Below, piece after piece: positions 42,011 through 57,710 of a DNA stretch of 64,000 nucleotides (positions are counted from its first letter, which is position 1; every line of letters begins with the position of its first letter). A program made the position numbers and the translations under genes. The notes beneath the pieces are model-generated. The model saw nothing but the letters and a program-made list of their open reading frames with translations, searched no databases and was not told where the DNA came from. Location of the stretch: contig CAUYUJ010014192.1 of NCBI GenBank assembly GCA_963575745.1, positions 123,501 to 187,500 on the forward strand. The letters are read 5' to 3'. The stretch is from Prorocentrum cordatum (Eukaryota; Sar; Dinophyceae; Prorocentrales; Prorocentraceae).

Positions 42011-43640
42011 TCCCCATATCCTAAGATGGGGTTCTTGTTATTCCCCATATCCTAAGATGGGGTTCTTGTTATTACTTGGACGCCTCCTACTCCTCCTCCT
42101 TCCTCCTCTTTCCTCCTCCCCTCCTCATACTCAGACTTACTCATACTCAGACTTACTCATACTCAGAATTTTCTCATACACAGACCTACTCATACCCAGA
42201 CTTACTCATACACAGACTTACTCATACACAGACTTACTCATACTCAGGCATACTCATACTCAGACCTACTCATACTCAGACTTACTCAACACACATCAGA
42301 TTTGGAGGATGTCTCAAGCGGGGCGCTGGTTTCAGCACCCCTAAGGGGAGCCGCCAGGGGTGTTTGCACGGGCTCGTTCGCGGCCATTTTGTGGGGATGT
42401 CTCAGGCGGTTTGCTTGTTTCTGGGCTCAACATCCTTCGCTTGGAGAGCAGATTGTGAGGATGTCTCAGGCGGGGCGCTGGTTTCAGCACCCCTAAGGGG
42501 AGCCGCCAGGGGTGTTTGCACGGGCTCGTTCGCGGCCATTTTGTGGGGATGTCTCAGGCGGTTTGCTTGTTTCTGGGCCCAACATCCTTCGCTTTCGGAG
42601 CAGATTTGGAGGATGTCTCGAGCGAGGCGCTCATTTTCACCCCCAGGTGGGCCAGATTTTGAGGATGTCTCGATCGGTTTGCTTGTTTTGGTGGCCAGGC
42701 TCGTGGCCCTAAGGGGAGCCGCCAGGGGTGGTTGCACGGGCTCGTTCGCGGCCATTTTGTGGGGATGTCTCAGGCGGTTTGCTTGTTTCTGGGCTCCAAC
42801 ATCCTTCGCTTTCGGAGCAGATTTGGAGGATGTCTCGAGCGAGGCGCTCATTTTCACCCCCCAGGTGGGCCAGATTTTGAGGATGTCTCGATCGGTTTGC
42901 TTGTTTTGGTGGCCAGGCTCGTGGCCCTAAGGGGAGCCGCCAGGGGTGTTGCACGGGCTCGTTCGCGGCCATTTTGTGGGGATGTCTCAGGCGGTTTGCT
43001 TGTTTCTGGGCCCAACATCCTTCGCTTTCGGAGCAGATTTGGAGGATGTCTCGAGCGAGGCGCTCATTTTCACCCCCCAGGTGGGCCAGATTTTGAGGAT
43101 GTCTCGATCGGTTTGCTTGTTTTGGTGGCCAGGCTCGTGGGCGCAGATTCTTCTCAGGATGCCACAGGAGGCTCCAACAGGCTCCAGGAGGCCCCAGGAG
43201 ACCACATGAGGTCCCAGGAGGCATCAGGAGGCCACAGAAAGATTCAAGAGGCCACAGGATGTCCCAAGAGGCTCCAGGAGGCCCCAGGAAGCTCCAGAAG
43301 GCCTCCGGAAACCACAGGTGGCCCCAGGAGGCAACAGGAAGTGCCAGGAGGCCTCGGAAGGCAACAGGAGGCCCCGAGAGGCCCCAGGAGCAGGAGGCCT
43401 CAGAAGGCAACAGGAGTGGCTCCAATCCCATGTGTTTTACGTATGCTCCTATCGATTGGGCCTCACCTGGAGCACGATTCTTTGATGTTCTACGTATGTT
43501 TCTATAGATTGTCCTTCTCCTGTGTAAGCAATCCTACTTGTTTTACTTTTGTTCCTATATATTGGGCCTCTCCTGGGGCACGAGTCCTTGGTGTTTTACG
43601 TGTGTTCCTGTAGACCCATATACAATATTACGTTTGAAAA
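42011..43640 (+). repeat. 1.65-kb composite repeat, copy A
   Basis: In order: TTACTTGGACGCCTCCTACTC, a 16-bp array (CTTACTCATACTCAGA, about 42120-42295), 217-bp tandem units built from GGATGTCTC sub-units (42300-43140), a CAGGAGGCCCCAGG array (43150-43410), and a segment of repeated CCTATA.ATTG.GCC lines. No gene; open frames follow the repeats. Confidence 0.85.
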
Positions 43641-45480
43641 AGGATGCACATATGGGGAGCTCCACGCAGTGAGTAATTACTTGGACGCCTCCTACTCCCT
43701 CTCCTCCTTCCTCCTCCTCTTTCCTCCTCCCCTCCTGTTGGACTTACTCATACTCAGACTTGCTCATACTCAGACTTACTCATACGCAGACTTACTCATA
43801 CTCAGACTTACTCATACTCAGACCTACTCATACTCAGACTTACTCACACTCAGACATACTCATACACAGACTTACTCATACACAGACTTACTCACACCCA
43901 GACGTACTCATACACAGACTCACTCATACCCAGACTTACTCATACACAGTATTAGTCATACTCAGACTTCGCTTGGAGAGCAGATTGTGAGGATGTCTCA
44001 GGCGGGGCGCTGGTTTCAGCACCCCTAAGGGGAGCCGCCAGGGGTGGTTGCACGGGCTCGTTCGCGGCCATTTTGTGGGGATGTCTCAGGCGGTTTGCTT
44101 GTTTCTGGGCCCAACATCCTTCGCTTGGAGAGCAGATTGTGAGGATGTCTCAGGCGGGGCGCTGGTTTCAGCACCCCTAAGGGGAGCCGCCAGGGGTGGT
44201 TGCACGGGCTCGTTCGCGGCCATTTTGTGGGGATGTCTCAGGCGGTTTGCTTGTTTCTGGGCCCAACATCCTTCGCTTTCGGAGCAGATTTGGAGGATGT
44301 CTCGAGCGAGGCGCTCATTTTCACCCCCCAGGTGGGCCAGATTTTGAGGATGCCTCGATCGGTTTGCTTGTTTTGGTGGCCAGGCTCGTGGCCCTAAGGG
44401 GAGCCGCCAGGGGTGGTTGCACGGGCTCGTTCGCGGCCATTTTGTGGGGATGTCTCAGGCGGTTTGCTTGTTTCTGGGCCCAACATCCTTCGCTTTCGGA
44501 GCAGATTTGGAGGATGTCTCGAGCGAGGCGCTCATTTTCACCCCCCAGGTGGGCCAGATTTTGAGGATGTCTCGATCGGTTTGCTTGTTTTCGTGGCCAG
44601 GCTCGTGGCCCTAAGGGGAGCCGCCAGGGGTGGTTGCACGGGCTCGTTCGCGGCCATTTTGTGGGGATGTCTCAGGCGGTTTGCTTGTTTCTGGGCTCAA
44701 CATCCTTCGCTTTCGGAGCAGATTTGGAGGATGTCTCGAGCGAGGCGCTCATTTTCACCCCCCAGGTGGGCCAGATTTTGAGGATGTCTCGATCGGTTTG
44801 CTTGTTTTGGTGGCCAGGCTCGTGGGCGCAGATTCTTCTCAGGATGCCACAGGAGGCTCCAACAGGCTCCAGGAGGCCCCAGGAGACCACATGAGGTCCC
44901 AGGAGGCATCAGGAGGCCACAGAAAGACTCAAGAGGCCACAGGATGTCCCAAGAGGCTCCAGGAGGCCCCAGGAAGCTCCAGAAGGCCTCAGGAAACCAC
45001 AGGAGGCCCCAGGAGGCAACAGGAAGCGCCAGGAGGCCTCGGAAGGCAACAGGAGGCCCCGAGAGGCCCCAGGAGCAGGAGGCCTCAGAAGGCAACAGGA
45101 GTGGCTCCAATCCCATGTGTTTTACGTATGCTCCTATCGATTGGGCCTTACCTGGAGCACGATTCTTTGATGTTCTACGTATGTTTCTATAGATGGTCCT
45201 TCTCCTGTGTACACAATCCTAAATGTTTTACTCATGTTCCCATATATTGGGCCTCTCCTGGGGCACGAGTCCTTGGTGTTTTACGCGTGTTCCTATATGT
45301 TGCCCTTCTCCTGTGGCTCTAATCCGCAATGTTTTATGTACGTCTGTTGCTGTAGATTGCGCCTCTCCTGGGGCACGAAACCTTCCTAGGAGGTCCCAGG
45401 AGGTCCCAAGAGGCTCCTGGAGACCCCAGGAAGCTCCAGTAGGTTTCAGGAGGCCCCAGGAGGCCCCAGGCTCATGCACA
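43641..45480 (+). repeat. 1.65-kb composite repeat, copy B, with extension
   Basis: Repeats copy A in the same order: 16-bp array 43740-43965, 217-bp units 43975-44820, CAGGAGGC array 44830-45090. The 217-bp period was measured from equal positions 44196, 44413 and 44630. The CAGGAGGC part is almost identical to copy A, so the duplication is young. Confidence 0.9.
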
Positions 45481-45867
45481 GAGACGCGCTTGTACTACTG
45501 AGGCTCGTTCACACTCCAATTCATTCGCAGTTAGACTGATGTCGAGACCGTCACAACTGAAGCCCGTTAATATTCGAAAGCTCTTGCGCCTAGACATTCA
45601 CGGCGGACAGGTCCATGCGAGTAGATGCACATATGGGGAGCTCCACGCAGTGAATAATCTTCTCAACATCGTCTTTCTTGTCGTCGACGATGCGAAAAGC
45701 GTGGCAGGAATGGGACGCGGCGCACATCGCGCGCGGCAGTCAATCTGGGCCCGCCCATCCTGACTGCAAAACATAAATACAAGGAATGGGGCGCGGCGCA
45801 CATCGCGCGCGGACGTCAATGCGGGCTGCGGACCCGCCCATCTTGATTGTAAAAAACAATACAGAGT

Positions 45868-46272
<405 letters not shown>

Positions 46273-46564
46273 TACTACACGCCAGCACCCGGTTGCGCCA
46301 GCATTGTTTCTTATGTTGTGGGAGGGCGGAACGTGTCCGTTGTTCCTTTCAACATGGGCAGTCTTGTCGTTGACGATGCGAAATGCGTGGCGGGAATGGG
46401 ACGCGGCGCGCATCCCGCGCAGACGTCAATGCGGTGTCCTGGGGTATCCCCCATTCGCACTGAAATGCCCGCGCAGCCCCCAGTTGTGCCACCACTGTTT
46501 CTTATGTTGTGGGAGGGCGGGTGGGAATGGGCATGCCATGCTTGACTCGCTCGAGCTGGCTAGC

Positions 46565-46830
46565 TTGACCCTGGACCTACCTCTAGGCCTTCTTCCTAGG
46601 CCTACCCCCAGGCCTACCCCCTAGGCCTACCCCCAGGCCTACCCCGTAGGCCTACCCTAGGCCTTCCCCCTAGGCCTTCCCCCTCGGCCTTCCCCCTAGG
46701 CCTCCCCTTGGCCTATCCCTAGGCCCACCCCCTAAGCCTATCCTTATTTCCTATGATGAAACACCCCCACATCCCCACCAGCCGGCCGATAGAAACCCCG
46801 GCGTACGAATTATCAACAAAACAACCTTAA
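46565..46830 (+). repeat. AGGCCTACCCC repeat, copy 2
   Basis: Longer array of CCTAGGCCTACCCCC and AGGCCTTCCCCC units, then TATCCTTATT, ACCCCCACATCC and CCGGCCGATAG as in copy 1. A short piece also appears near 47570. Confidence 0.75.
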
Positions 46831-47580
46831 CTCTTTTTTTCTCGCCAACATGTCGTCGACTTGCGCAAAGTGTAGCAGGAATCAAACATAGTGAACATCG
46901 CTTGGGTAACCCTAAGTGGGTGGTCGCGTCCTACCCGTCAAAAACAATACAAAGTCCACGGTGTTCTCGTCAACGTGGGTTTTCTTGTCGTCGACGTTGC
47001 GAAACATGTAGCTGGAAGAGGACGCGGCGCACATCGAGCGCGGACGCCTGGCCAATCCTACGCGGGCCCCCCCGTCCTACCTGTCGAAAAAAACACAACG
47101 TCGACGTTGTTCTTGCCAACATGGGCGCACATCGCGCGCGGACGCCTGGCCAACCCTACGCGGGACCCCCCGTCGTACCTGTCAAAAGAAAGCACAGCAA
47201 CGTCGACTTTGTTCTTGCCAACATGTATTTTCTCTTCGTCGGCGCTGCGAATCTTGGCGGTGCAACGCGCGTGGCTGGAATGAGACGCGGCGCACTTTAC
47301 GAGCTGGATATGTTGTCGCCGACGATGCAGCATGAGAGGTCTGAGCGAGGCGCGGCGTACATCGCGCGCGGTGTTGTTTCTCGTCGGCGTTGCTCAATAC
47401 GCGGCAGGAATAAGACGCAGCTCGTGTCGCGCGCTGAACGTCGAGCCTAGCCGCCCACGATACATGATGAGCGACGGGCGTCGGACGCGACACACTTGCT
47501 TCTTATGTTGCGGGAGGGCGGGTGGGTAGTGGACTGGGCCCTCTGGCTCGCTCGAGCTGGCTAACTTGACCCTAGGCCTA

Positions 47581-48613
47581 CCCCAGGGCTGCCTTCGCTG
47601 GCGTTCCGCATCGTTCGCAGAGCGAATGGGGGAATCGCGCGGTTGCGGCTGTCTTAATAAGAAACACGCAAACGCTCGATGAGCGGATTGCCGGCGCGGA
47701 TATGGGAGAGGGCTATAGTTGAGGCCGCCACCATTTTGCTGCCCCACCGAGTGGCGTGGGCGAGCAAAATTGGCAGTACAAATCGAGAGCCTTACCCCCG
47801 GCTCCCATAGGCGCAGGCGAATCGGGAAGGGTTCTGATGCCGTTACCTTGACAAGTGATCCCCCTGGGCCGCGAAAGCCCGCGCGCCCCCGAGGATCGGA
47901 AAAGAACAGGTTGCAGAAGTCTGTCGGAGTTGCGCGCGGATGTTCTGGGATAGGCGCTGGATGGCCGCCTCGACACCGTCGGCGTCCTCTTCGCGCCCCT
48001 CTCATCGTCGCCGCCGTCGGCGCCGTCACCTCCCGCTGCTGTCGTCGCCCCCGCCCCCGCGCCAGGTGGGCGACGCCCTCTACCCACGGGCTGGGCCCCC
48101 AGGCGGCGCACCCGAGCCGGGGGGTTTGGCTTACGGTCAAGATCTGGGGCAACGCGCCGGGCTTCCGAAATGAGGTCCGAGTGGACGGGGTGCAGGGCTC
48201 GCGCCACATCGCCGATGCATCGGCGACGTGGCCGGATGTCGCGCCGGCGTCGCCGCTGCCGCGCTGACGCAGCCGATGCATCGCCGATGCGTCCTCGATG
48301 CGCCGGACGTGCATCGGCGATGCGTCGGCGATGCATCGCCATCCTCCGACCCCATCCAGCAGGCCTCTACACGTTAGGGGGGGCTATCGACATTCTCGGA
48401 CATGTCGGCGGGTCCTTGGCGGATTTCGAAGCCCCAGGAGGCGTCCCTGCGGCTGCGCCTCCCCGACACCCATTCCGTGGGTGTCTGGTTCGTCCCAGAC
48501 GGCTGCCGAAGAGATTTGAGGTATGACCCGAAGAGCAGACGACGAGGGTCAATGGGGGGCATAGGCTCAGGAGGGGGCGCATCGACCCTAAGTTCCGGAG
48601 GTTGATCGACTTA
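47581..48613. other. No gene recognised; GCATCGGCGATG repeat
   Basis: 48205-48345 has a 9-12 bp repeat around GCGATGCATCGGCGATG, which is largely self-complementary. The palindrome GCCGATGCATCGGC also occurs at 51774. Two frames of 180-300 codons cross this region on opposite strands; neither has a recognisable motif. Confidence 0.5.
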
Positions 48614-48772
48614 TCCTGACACGTCGATTCGCGAATTGGCCGTTTCTTGTTCGCGAGAGGGCGTGGCGGCCGTCATTTTTGCGGGTCCACGTCCGTCGGT
48701 TTCGGCCTTAGGCCGTTTTCTCTAAAGGGGGGTTTATTAAAAGGAGTTTTCCCACCGCCGAAAGTCGCGCAC
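48614..48772 (+). repeat. CCTGACACGTCGATTC dispersed repeat, copy 1
   Basis: About 155 bp with CCTGACACGTCGATTC, GCGGCCGTCATTTT, GCGGGTCCACGTCCGTCGG and an AGGCCGTTTTC segment. Related copies at 55590-55720 and 61338-61487. Confidence 0.8.
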
Positions 48773-50341
48773 TCATTGCCGATAGGGGCCTGCTATCCCA
48801 CTCCACCCGGGAACATGCAGAGTTGTGATCGGGGGCATATCGCCGATCTATCCGCGATGGATCGCCGATTCCAAATCGACGTGTTCCCCCTAGGCCGCCC
48901 CCCCCCGAACGTTTCCCCTCACTGGACGGCTGACAAAGATGCTGAGACACTGACCACCTTTGGTTCAGGAGGGGCCCTGGTCTTTGGCCCGTTCCCTCAG
49001 AGGCAGGTCGGGGAACCTTTTTGTGAGATGCTCGTTCTGGGGACATAGGGCCAACCTCACAGATCTGTTCGTCTCCTGGTTCGATTCAAGTTCGACTCAA
49101 CGTCGTCATAGATTCGATTCAGGGTCGACTCAAATCGACGGACGTTCGACCCGTTCGACGCAGCTTCGACGCAAGAGTGGAGCGAGTGTCTCCAGGAAGG
49201 TCCCCACAATGAGCATCCAGTGTTTGCCCCAGTCCCAGACAACCGACGTCGCGTTTTTTTTTTTAATGTGGCTCCCCAGAGGTCTGGTCTTCTTTCTGCG
49301 AACCAGCTTTCCATGACGCAGCTTTTTATACTCCGTCGAGTCTACTTGCATGACGGGGAGGGTTGACGAGACCCGAACGGAAATCCGGAATTCACGCGAG
49401 TCGGGGGTCACTTGCTCGCCTTTCCTGTCCAGCGCTGCTTGAAGAGGAGGTGGAGGGGAGGGCAGGGGTGGGTGAAGCGGCAAGCAAGCACATTCGTCAA
49501 AATTTCAATAAAAAACACACGAGCCATTCCGAAATGTTGATTGACGGCCATGCCTGACAGACTACATCAGAACACGATGTGTTTTTGTGCCACGACGCGA
49601 GGAGGTCAGGGGTGGCCGAGGCTCGCCGTGGCCGGGAATGCCCTGTCTTCCCCGATGGCGACGCGGTCACTGCACGAGACTGAAGGCTTTGAAAAGGAAA
49701 AGCGTCTCGTGGCGGGGGAGGGATCATCGAAGGGCCCCGAATCATCAGGGGTAACTCGGGTCAGGGATAACTCGGGTTCGTTTTTCGGGAATCCAAACCC
49801 GAGTTACCCCGGATAATTCGGGCGTCCAGAGCCCCGAATCATCAGGGGTAACTCGGGTCAGGGCTAACTCGGGTTCCTTTATCGGGAATCCAAACCCGAG
49901 TTACCCCGGACCCGAGTTACCCCGGATAACTCGGGCGCCCAAATCATCGAAGGGCCTTGGCTGTACGATCACCGAAGGGCCAGGGATCGTGGCCAAGTGG
50001 CCTTGGCTGTACGAAGGTAGGAAACTGACTCGTGGCTGGGGAGGGGTCATCGAGAACAAAAGAACCCCTAACCCTGATGAACACACTGGAGACGGCGTCT
50101 CATTGAGGTCCCCGTGTTTGGGACGAGAATTCTGGGCGGCTTGGCTTGGTACATCTGCAGGAAAACGCTCCTATCAGTAATGTGTTTGACCCCGGTCCCC
50201 TCCCAAAGGGTTGTGGGTACCTTTATTGCTTATCAAGGGACTCTGGTTTTCGGGCTGATCCTCAGATCTAGGTCGGGGGACCTCTTTGTGGCCGAGGCTC
50301 GCGGGCAAGGCTTCGGGTTGAACACAGACAGCCCACCCCTG
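48773..50341. other. Non-coding stretch with two tandem hairpins
   Basis: 49735-49950 holds two copies of a unit of about 100 bp with GGGGTAACTCGGGT, a spacer, and the complement ACCCGAGTTACCCC, so each can fold into a stem. A TTCGA-rich stretch at 49078-49175 has many TCGACTCAA/TTCGATTCA units. No gene recognised. Confidence 0.6.
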
Positions 50342-50534
50342 GTACGGTATGTTCGTGTCGTGTCGACCAGCGGCAACACCGCCGCCGGCGTTTCACGTTG
50401 AACGCCGTCGGTGACCCAGAATCGATCGATGTTCGACGCTTTGACGTTTCGGAAACGGCAGATCGTTCAAGGTTGAACAATCTCCGCGGTGTCAGGAACC
50501 GACGCCAGGGTCGACACAACACGGACCTCCCGTA
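50342..50534. mobile_element. MITE-like element, copy 2 (193 bp)
   Basis: Begins GTACGGTATG and ends CTCCCGTA. Terminal inverted repeats match at 22 of 26 positions. The internal palindrome around CGTTTCACGTTGAACG is shared with copy 1 at 39181. Confidence 0.75.
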
Positions 50535-52900
50535 GTCCCAGCTGGCCTCAACAGGCCCCCAACGCAGGCCGGGGAGCGGCTTTCACATCTCAGCAATGGG
50601 GCGCGCAGCGCCCCAGGGTTGCCGCCAGAGGCGGCGCTTGGGTGTCAAGGCTGCTCCGGACTAATCCGGGGAGGGCCTTGTTGAGCATCGAGGATGAAGG
50701 AACACCTAACCTTAAACGCGGAGTGAAGACATGGTCTCTCTGAGGGCCCCGTCCTTGCAGTAGGGACGGGCTAATAATTCTGGATGGTTCGATTTGGTAA
50801 ATCCGCAGAAGAAAAAAAGACCCCTTGCCCCTAATGTGTTTGGCCCTCCGAACTGAGGTCCCCCACCAAAGGCTGCTAAGGGTCCTGTTTGGTGTATCAG
50901 GTTTTGTCCAGTCGAGACTACCAGGGGTACTGTCTGTGCACAGCCCGAGGTTTTTCCTTCCAGGCTCGCCGCGGCCAGAAGAGTAGGGCGACGAAGTCAG
51001 GACACGTCCACCGGGCAGCGGCGGTGGATGTGGATGGATCCCGTCGCGCTGAGGTTTTCGTTCCCTCCTCCTCCTCCTCCTCCTCCTCCTCCTCCTCCTC
51101 CTCCTCCCCCTCCTCCTCCTCCTCCTCCTCCTCCTCCTCCTCCTCCTCCTCCTCCTGTGCAGCGTTCCCTGTGTTTCTAGCACGACGGCAGGCCACCCAC
51201 GGTCACGAAGAGAACGAGGTTGGCGGCGACCCTTTGCACGGTGCTGCCCCGGAGAGTCCCCGGGCTCCCCGGCAGGCAGGGCGGGTCGTTTTACTCGGGG
51301 GCCCCCAAACGGTGCGGTGACCACACCGCGCGGTGAGTCGATGGGGATTCGGGGTCACCGCACGGTGTTGGGGCTCGGGGCGTCCTCCGAGCACGTCTCG
51401 GACGACAGGGGCCTCCGAGGTCCCAAAGCCGTGCGGGGACGGACCGTGCGGTGAGGTCTTCGGGGATTTCGAGGTCACCGCACGGTCCGTCACCGCACCG
51501 CGTCGGGACCCCCTCCTCCTCCTCCTCCTCCTCCTCCTCCTCCTCCTCCTCCTCCTCCTCCTCCTCCGGGAGGGGGCCGATTTCGAGCGGATTCGGCATC
51601 TGCCTCTCTCCCTGACCCACTGTCTGGGGTCCGATCCAATCCCCCGGCTGCCTCCGAAACGAAGATGCTCTGGCCTGGCGTCAAATGCGCTGGCTAGTTC
51701 TGCTCGTGATCGAAGAACTCCAGGCCTCCCAGATGGGGTACGAGTAGGTGGGGTCGGAGGATCGCGCCGTATTGCCGATGCATCGGCTCTGCGGGTCGAT
51801 TTGGGTCCCATCGCCGATGCATTGACGATTCGGCGCGATCCTCAGACTGCATCTACTCGGACCCCGTCGGGAGGCATTTAAGGACATGATCATGCGGATG
51901 CGTGAATGTCAGGAGGGGAAAACATACACAGACACAATTAATCGTCGATTCCCCAGAAAATATGGAAAATATGGGAAGTGGTGGGGAAGACAAAAACCCA
52001 GAAATATAGGAAAATATAGTGGAATCTGTTCATTTGCGTGTATTTATTTGTGTGTCCTGGGGCCTCTTCAGAATGCCCTCGCAGACTGGGAACCGGGGCG
52101 CGATGCTGTGGTTGCGCCATCCCATGGATGCGTTCCGCGGGGGGGCATCCTCACAGAGCCGCCTCGAATCCATGGGATCACAGCCAGGGAGTCCGGACCG
52201 CGAGGCCGTGGATATGGACAGCACCGGAGGTTTGTAGAGTCTGCGCCCTCCCGACTAGATCAGCAAAGGGTTTGCCAATCACAGGATGTGTTTCTTTTCT
52301 CACACCGCCGATTCTCAGGGTTCTTACCAAACCGCCCCCACCACACCCGAAGGCTCCAGATCCTTGCAAATTTCTGGTCGGGGAGCGTACAGGTTACAAT
52401 GAGTTTTTTTCATGTCCCAGAATGTACCCCCCGTTGGATATTGACGGGCTAAACGGCGACGTCGGTTTTTTGTCGTGGTGGTGGTATTTTAGTAGTTAGT
52501 CAATAGCGGGCGCACGCGGTTCGGCCCGATCCGATTTCGATATCTCTGCGATCCGATGCAACCCGATGCATGCATTACGTTGTTGTGCATCTTTGCACAG
52601 CCGATCCGATCCGATTTCGACTTCGTTCCGACGCGGCTGGATCCGACGCGCAGTCCGATTCGATCGGATTTCCTAATTCGATGTCGACTGATCTTGCCCT
52701 GTCCGTCCATCGGAGGCTGATGGACCTCCCCTCGCCAAGGCGCTTCGCGAATTGCCCTCTTTCGGCTCCCGCGATGCCGTGTTGGCCACAGTGTTTGCGG
52801 GTCTGCACCCGCCAGGTATTTGTTCTGTGTCGTTTTCGCTAACCGCGACAGGTCTTCAGAACCCCCCCCCATTAGTGGAAACTAACCGCGATAGGCTCTG
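50535..52900. other. No gene recognised; CTC arrays and CCGAT-rich DNA
   Basis: Pure CTC/TCC tracts at 51061-51153 and 51509-51566. GTGCGGTGA/CCGCACGGT units cluster at 51310-51500. CCGATCCGATTTCGA-type repeats lie at 52520-52680. Frames across the CTC tracts read Leu, Ser or Glu runs. A frame of 188 codons at 51886 shows no motif I know. Confidence 0.5.
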
Positions 52901-55589
<2,689 letters not shown>

Positions 55590-55720
55590 CACCCTGACAC
55601 GTCGATTCATGAATGGTCCGTTTTCGGTTCTCGAGAGGGCGCCGCGGCCGTCATTTTCCATGCTTGCGCCCACCGGGTTTGGGCCCGAGGTCGTTCTCAC
55701 TAAACCACGTTTTGCTAGAA
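55590..55720 (+). repeat. CCTGACACGTCGATTC dispersed repeat, copy 2
   Basis: CCTGACACGTCGATTC followed by GTCCGTTTTCGGTTCTCGAG and GCGGCCGTCATTTTCC. Diverges from copies 1 and 3 after about 80 bases but keeps the CACTAAA block. Confidence 0.7.
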
Positions 55721-55899
55721 GCGCCGTCTGTCCATCCCCGAGGATGGTCCTCGTCTGCCTCCATCTCTGCCCTGGCCCGCTTGCAGGCGACGGCCCTCAA
55801 AGATTGCCGGGGGCCTCCGGGGGCCCCTGCGGCCCCCAGGGTCCTCCCGCGTCTCCCGGAGGGCCAAAGCAGGCCAAGAGCACACACAACCTCAATCTT

Positions 55900-57330
55900 C
55901 GAACCTCGATGGGTCCTCGACGACGGCGGCGGCGGCGGCGACCGACAGCGACGACGACGACGACAAGACGACGGCGGGCGCTGGCGGTGGCGTCGACATC
56001 GGCGGCGGCGGCGACATCGGCGGCGACGGCTGCGGCGTTGGCGGCGCCGGCGCAGGGCGGTGGCGGCGACATCGGCGACGGCGGCGGCGACATCAGCGGC
56101 GACGGCTGCGGCGTTGGCGGCGACGACGGCGGGCGACGGCGGTGGCGACGGTAGCGACCGATGGCGCGCTGGCTTCGCGGAAGACCCGGGCAGGCGTGAT
56201 GTTGGTGTGCGGGTCCGCGGCGATGGGCAGCGCGATGCGTTCCGTGCTCTCGTCCATCGCCTCCCGCCGCGGCGGCAGCGTCGCCAGTCTGGAGGCCGAC
56301 AGGAGCCTTGTTTTTCCTGGGGGCGGAGGGGGCCCATCGGATGTGTTTTCACAAGGGCATTCCAGGAGTTGTTTTCTGGGGTTAGTTCGGGGAGTTATAA
56401 AAAGAGGGACCACCTGCCTTCCTCGGGGGGAACAGCGCTCCAGGTTGCGAAGAATTTATCCGCAAGGGCTTCGCCCCCTGCCGCTGGCACCCTCTCTCGG
56501 GGAATGGGGTATGCAAGATCTATGTTATGAGGCCTGGGCGCCGTCGTGTAGCAACGCCAGAACTCCTGGTTCGGGTCCCCCAGAGGGGTCGTCCTGGGGC
56601 CCTCTTGGGCCGTCTTGGGGGCCTCATGAGCCGTCTTAAGGCCTTCTTGAACCGTCTTCGGGCGCTCCTGAGAGCCTCTTCGGCCGTCTTGGGATGGTTT
56701 TGTGGGGCTTCTTGCGCCATTTTGGAGCGTCGGAAACCCGAAAAGGCGAGCGCACCCAAATCCGTCAAGCCTAAGGAAGATCGCGGATGTTGGCATCTTG
56801 GGCCCCTTTTTTGGGATGTGTTTGGAAAGTTCTGATGGCCTCTTGGGAGCCTCTTGGGCTATCTTGGGGTGATCTCTGGCGCCTTGGAGCGCTATGGGGC
56901 CGTCCGTCTCGGCGGTCAGTCGTGCCGTCTGAGGGGCCTTTTATAAAGGATTGTGGCCTCGAAAGCGCGAACATTGCACGTGGGTTTCTGGTTTCGGGGA
57001 CGCGAAGAGCGCGTCATTTACGATGGATCGTGGCTTCGGGGACGCAAGTATGGCGCAATTTACGGGAGAGTATTGCCTCGGAGACGCGATTTTACATATG
57101 TATATGTATATGTATGTATATATATATATATATATATAGAGAGAGATGTAATTTAGAAGGAATGGCCGTCTCGGGAGCGCAAGCGCAGCATCATTTGCGA
57201 GGGTTGGTACGGCCATGCGGACGCAAAGGTGGTGTCATTTAAAAGGGATTGTGCCTCGGGGGCCGCGATCATGGTGCAATTTGCAACAGGTGATAGCTTC
57301 GGGGCGCGAATCTCATGTATCCTCACGTGC
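55900..57330. repeat. GGCGGCGAC repeats, GGCCGTCTTGGG repeats and a degenerate 40-50 bp tandem
   Basis: GGCGGCGAC-type triplets lie at 55918-56155. GGGCCGTCTTGGG-type units at 56580-56700 and 56830-56890 resemble the GGCCTCTTGGGG arrays. At 56950-57320 about eight degenerate units read GTGGCCTCGGGGACGCAA then GCGTCATTTAC. One unit is interrupted by a TATATG/TA microsatellite (57097-57138). No gene. Confidence 0.6.
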
Positions 57331-57710
57331 CCGAGGACCCCCCAGAAATTTTGAGAACCCGCCCCAGGTGGTGGTAACCAGGGCCCTGTTCGGCTCCCCC
57401 ACCCCGCGCGGACTTTAGCAGTTCACAGAAGGACACAGAGAGCAGGACTAAAACGTGCAGTCAGTCAAGCCATGCGCCGGAGCGCGTGGGCGAGAAGAGA
57501 CGTTGCCAGCCTGTACTCTCCGCTGTGCGGGAGCAGCGGCCCGCCACCCGGCTTTTAATTTACAACGTGTGCGGTCGGGACAGTAAAAAATAACGGGAAC
57601 GAGCGGGTAGGGCAGCACCACTTGGCATAAACAGGCGTACAGTATACACACTTCTGGAAAACCATATGAGCAACAACGTCATCTATACCGTGCGAATATA
57701 CATTGAATCG

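Noticed and set aside
42533-44670. GCCATTTTG stretches in the 217-bp units as DinoSL relicts
   Set aside because: Only nine bases agree with the leader and the rest does not match.
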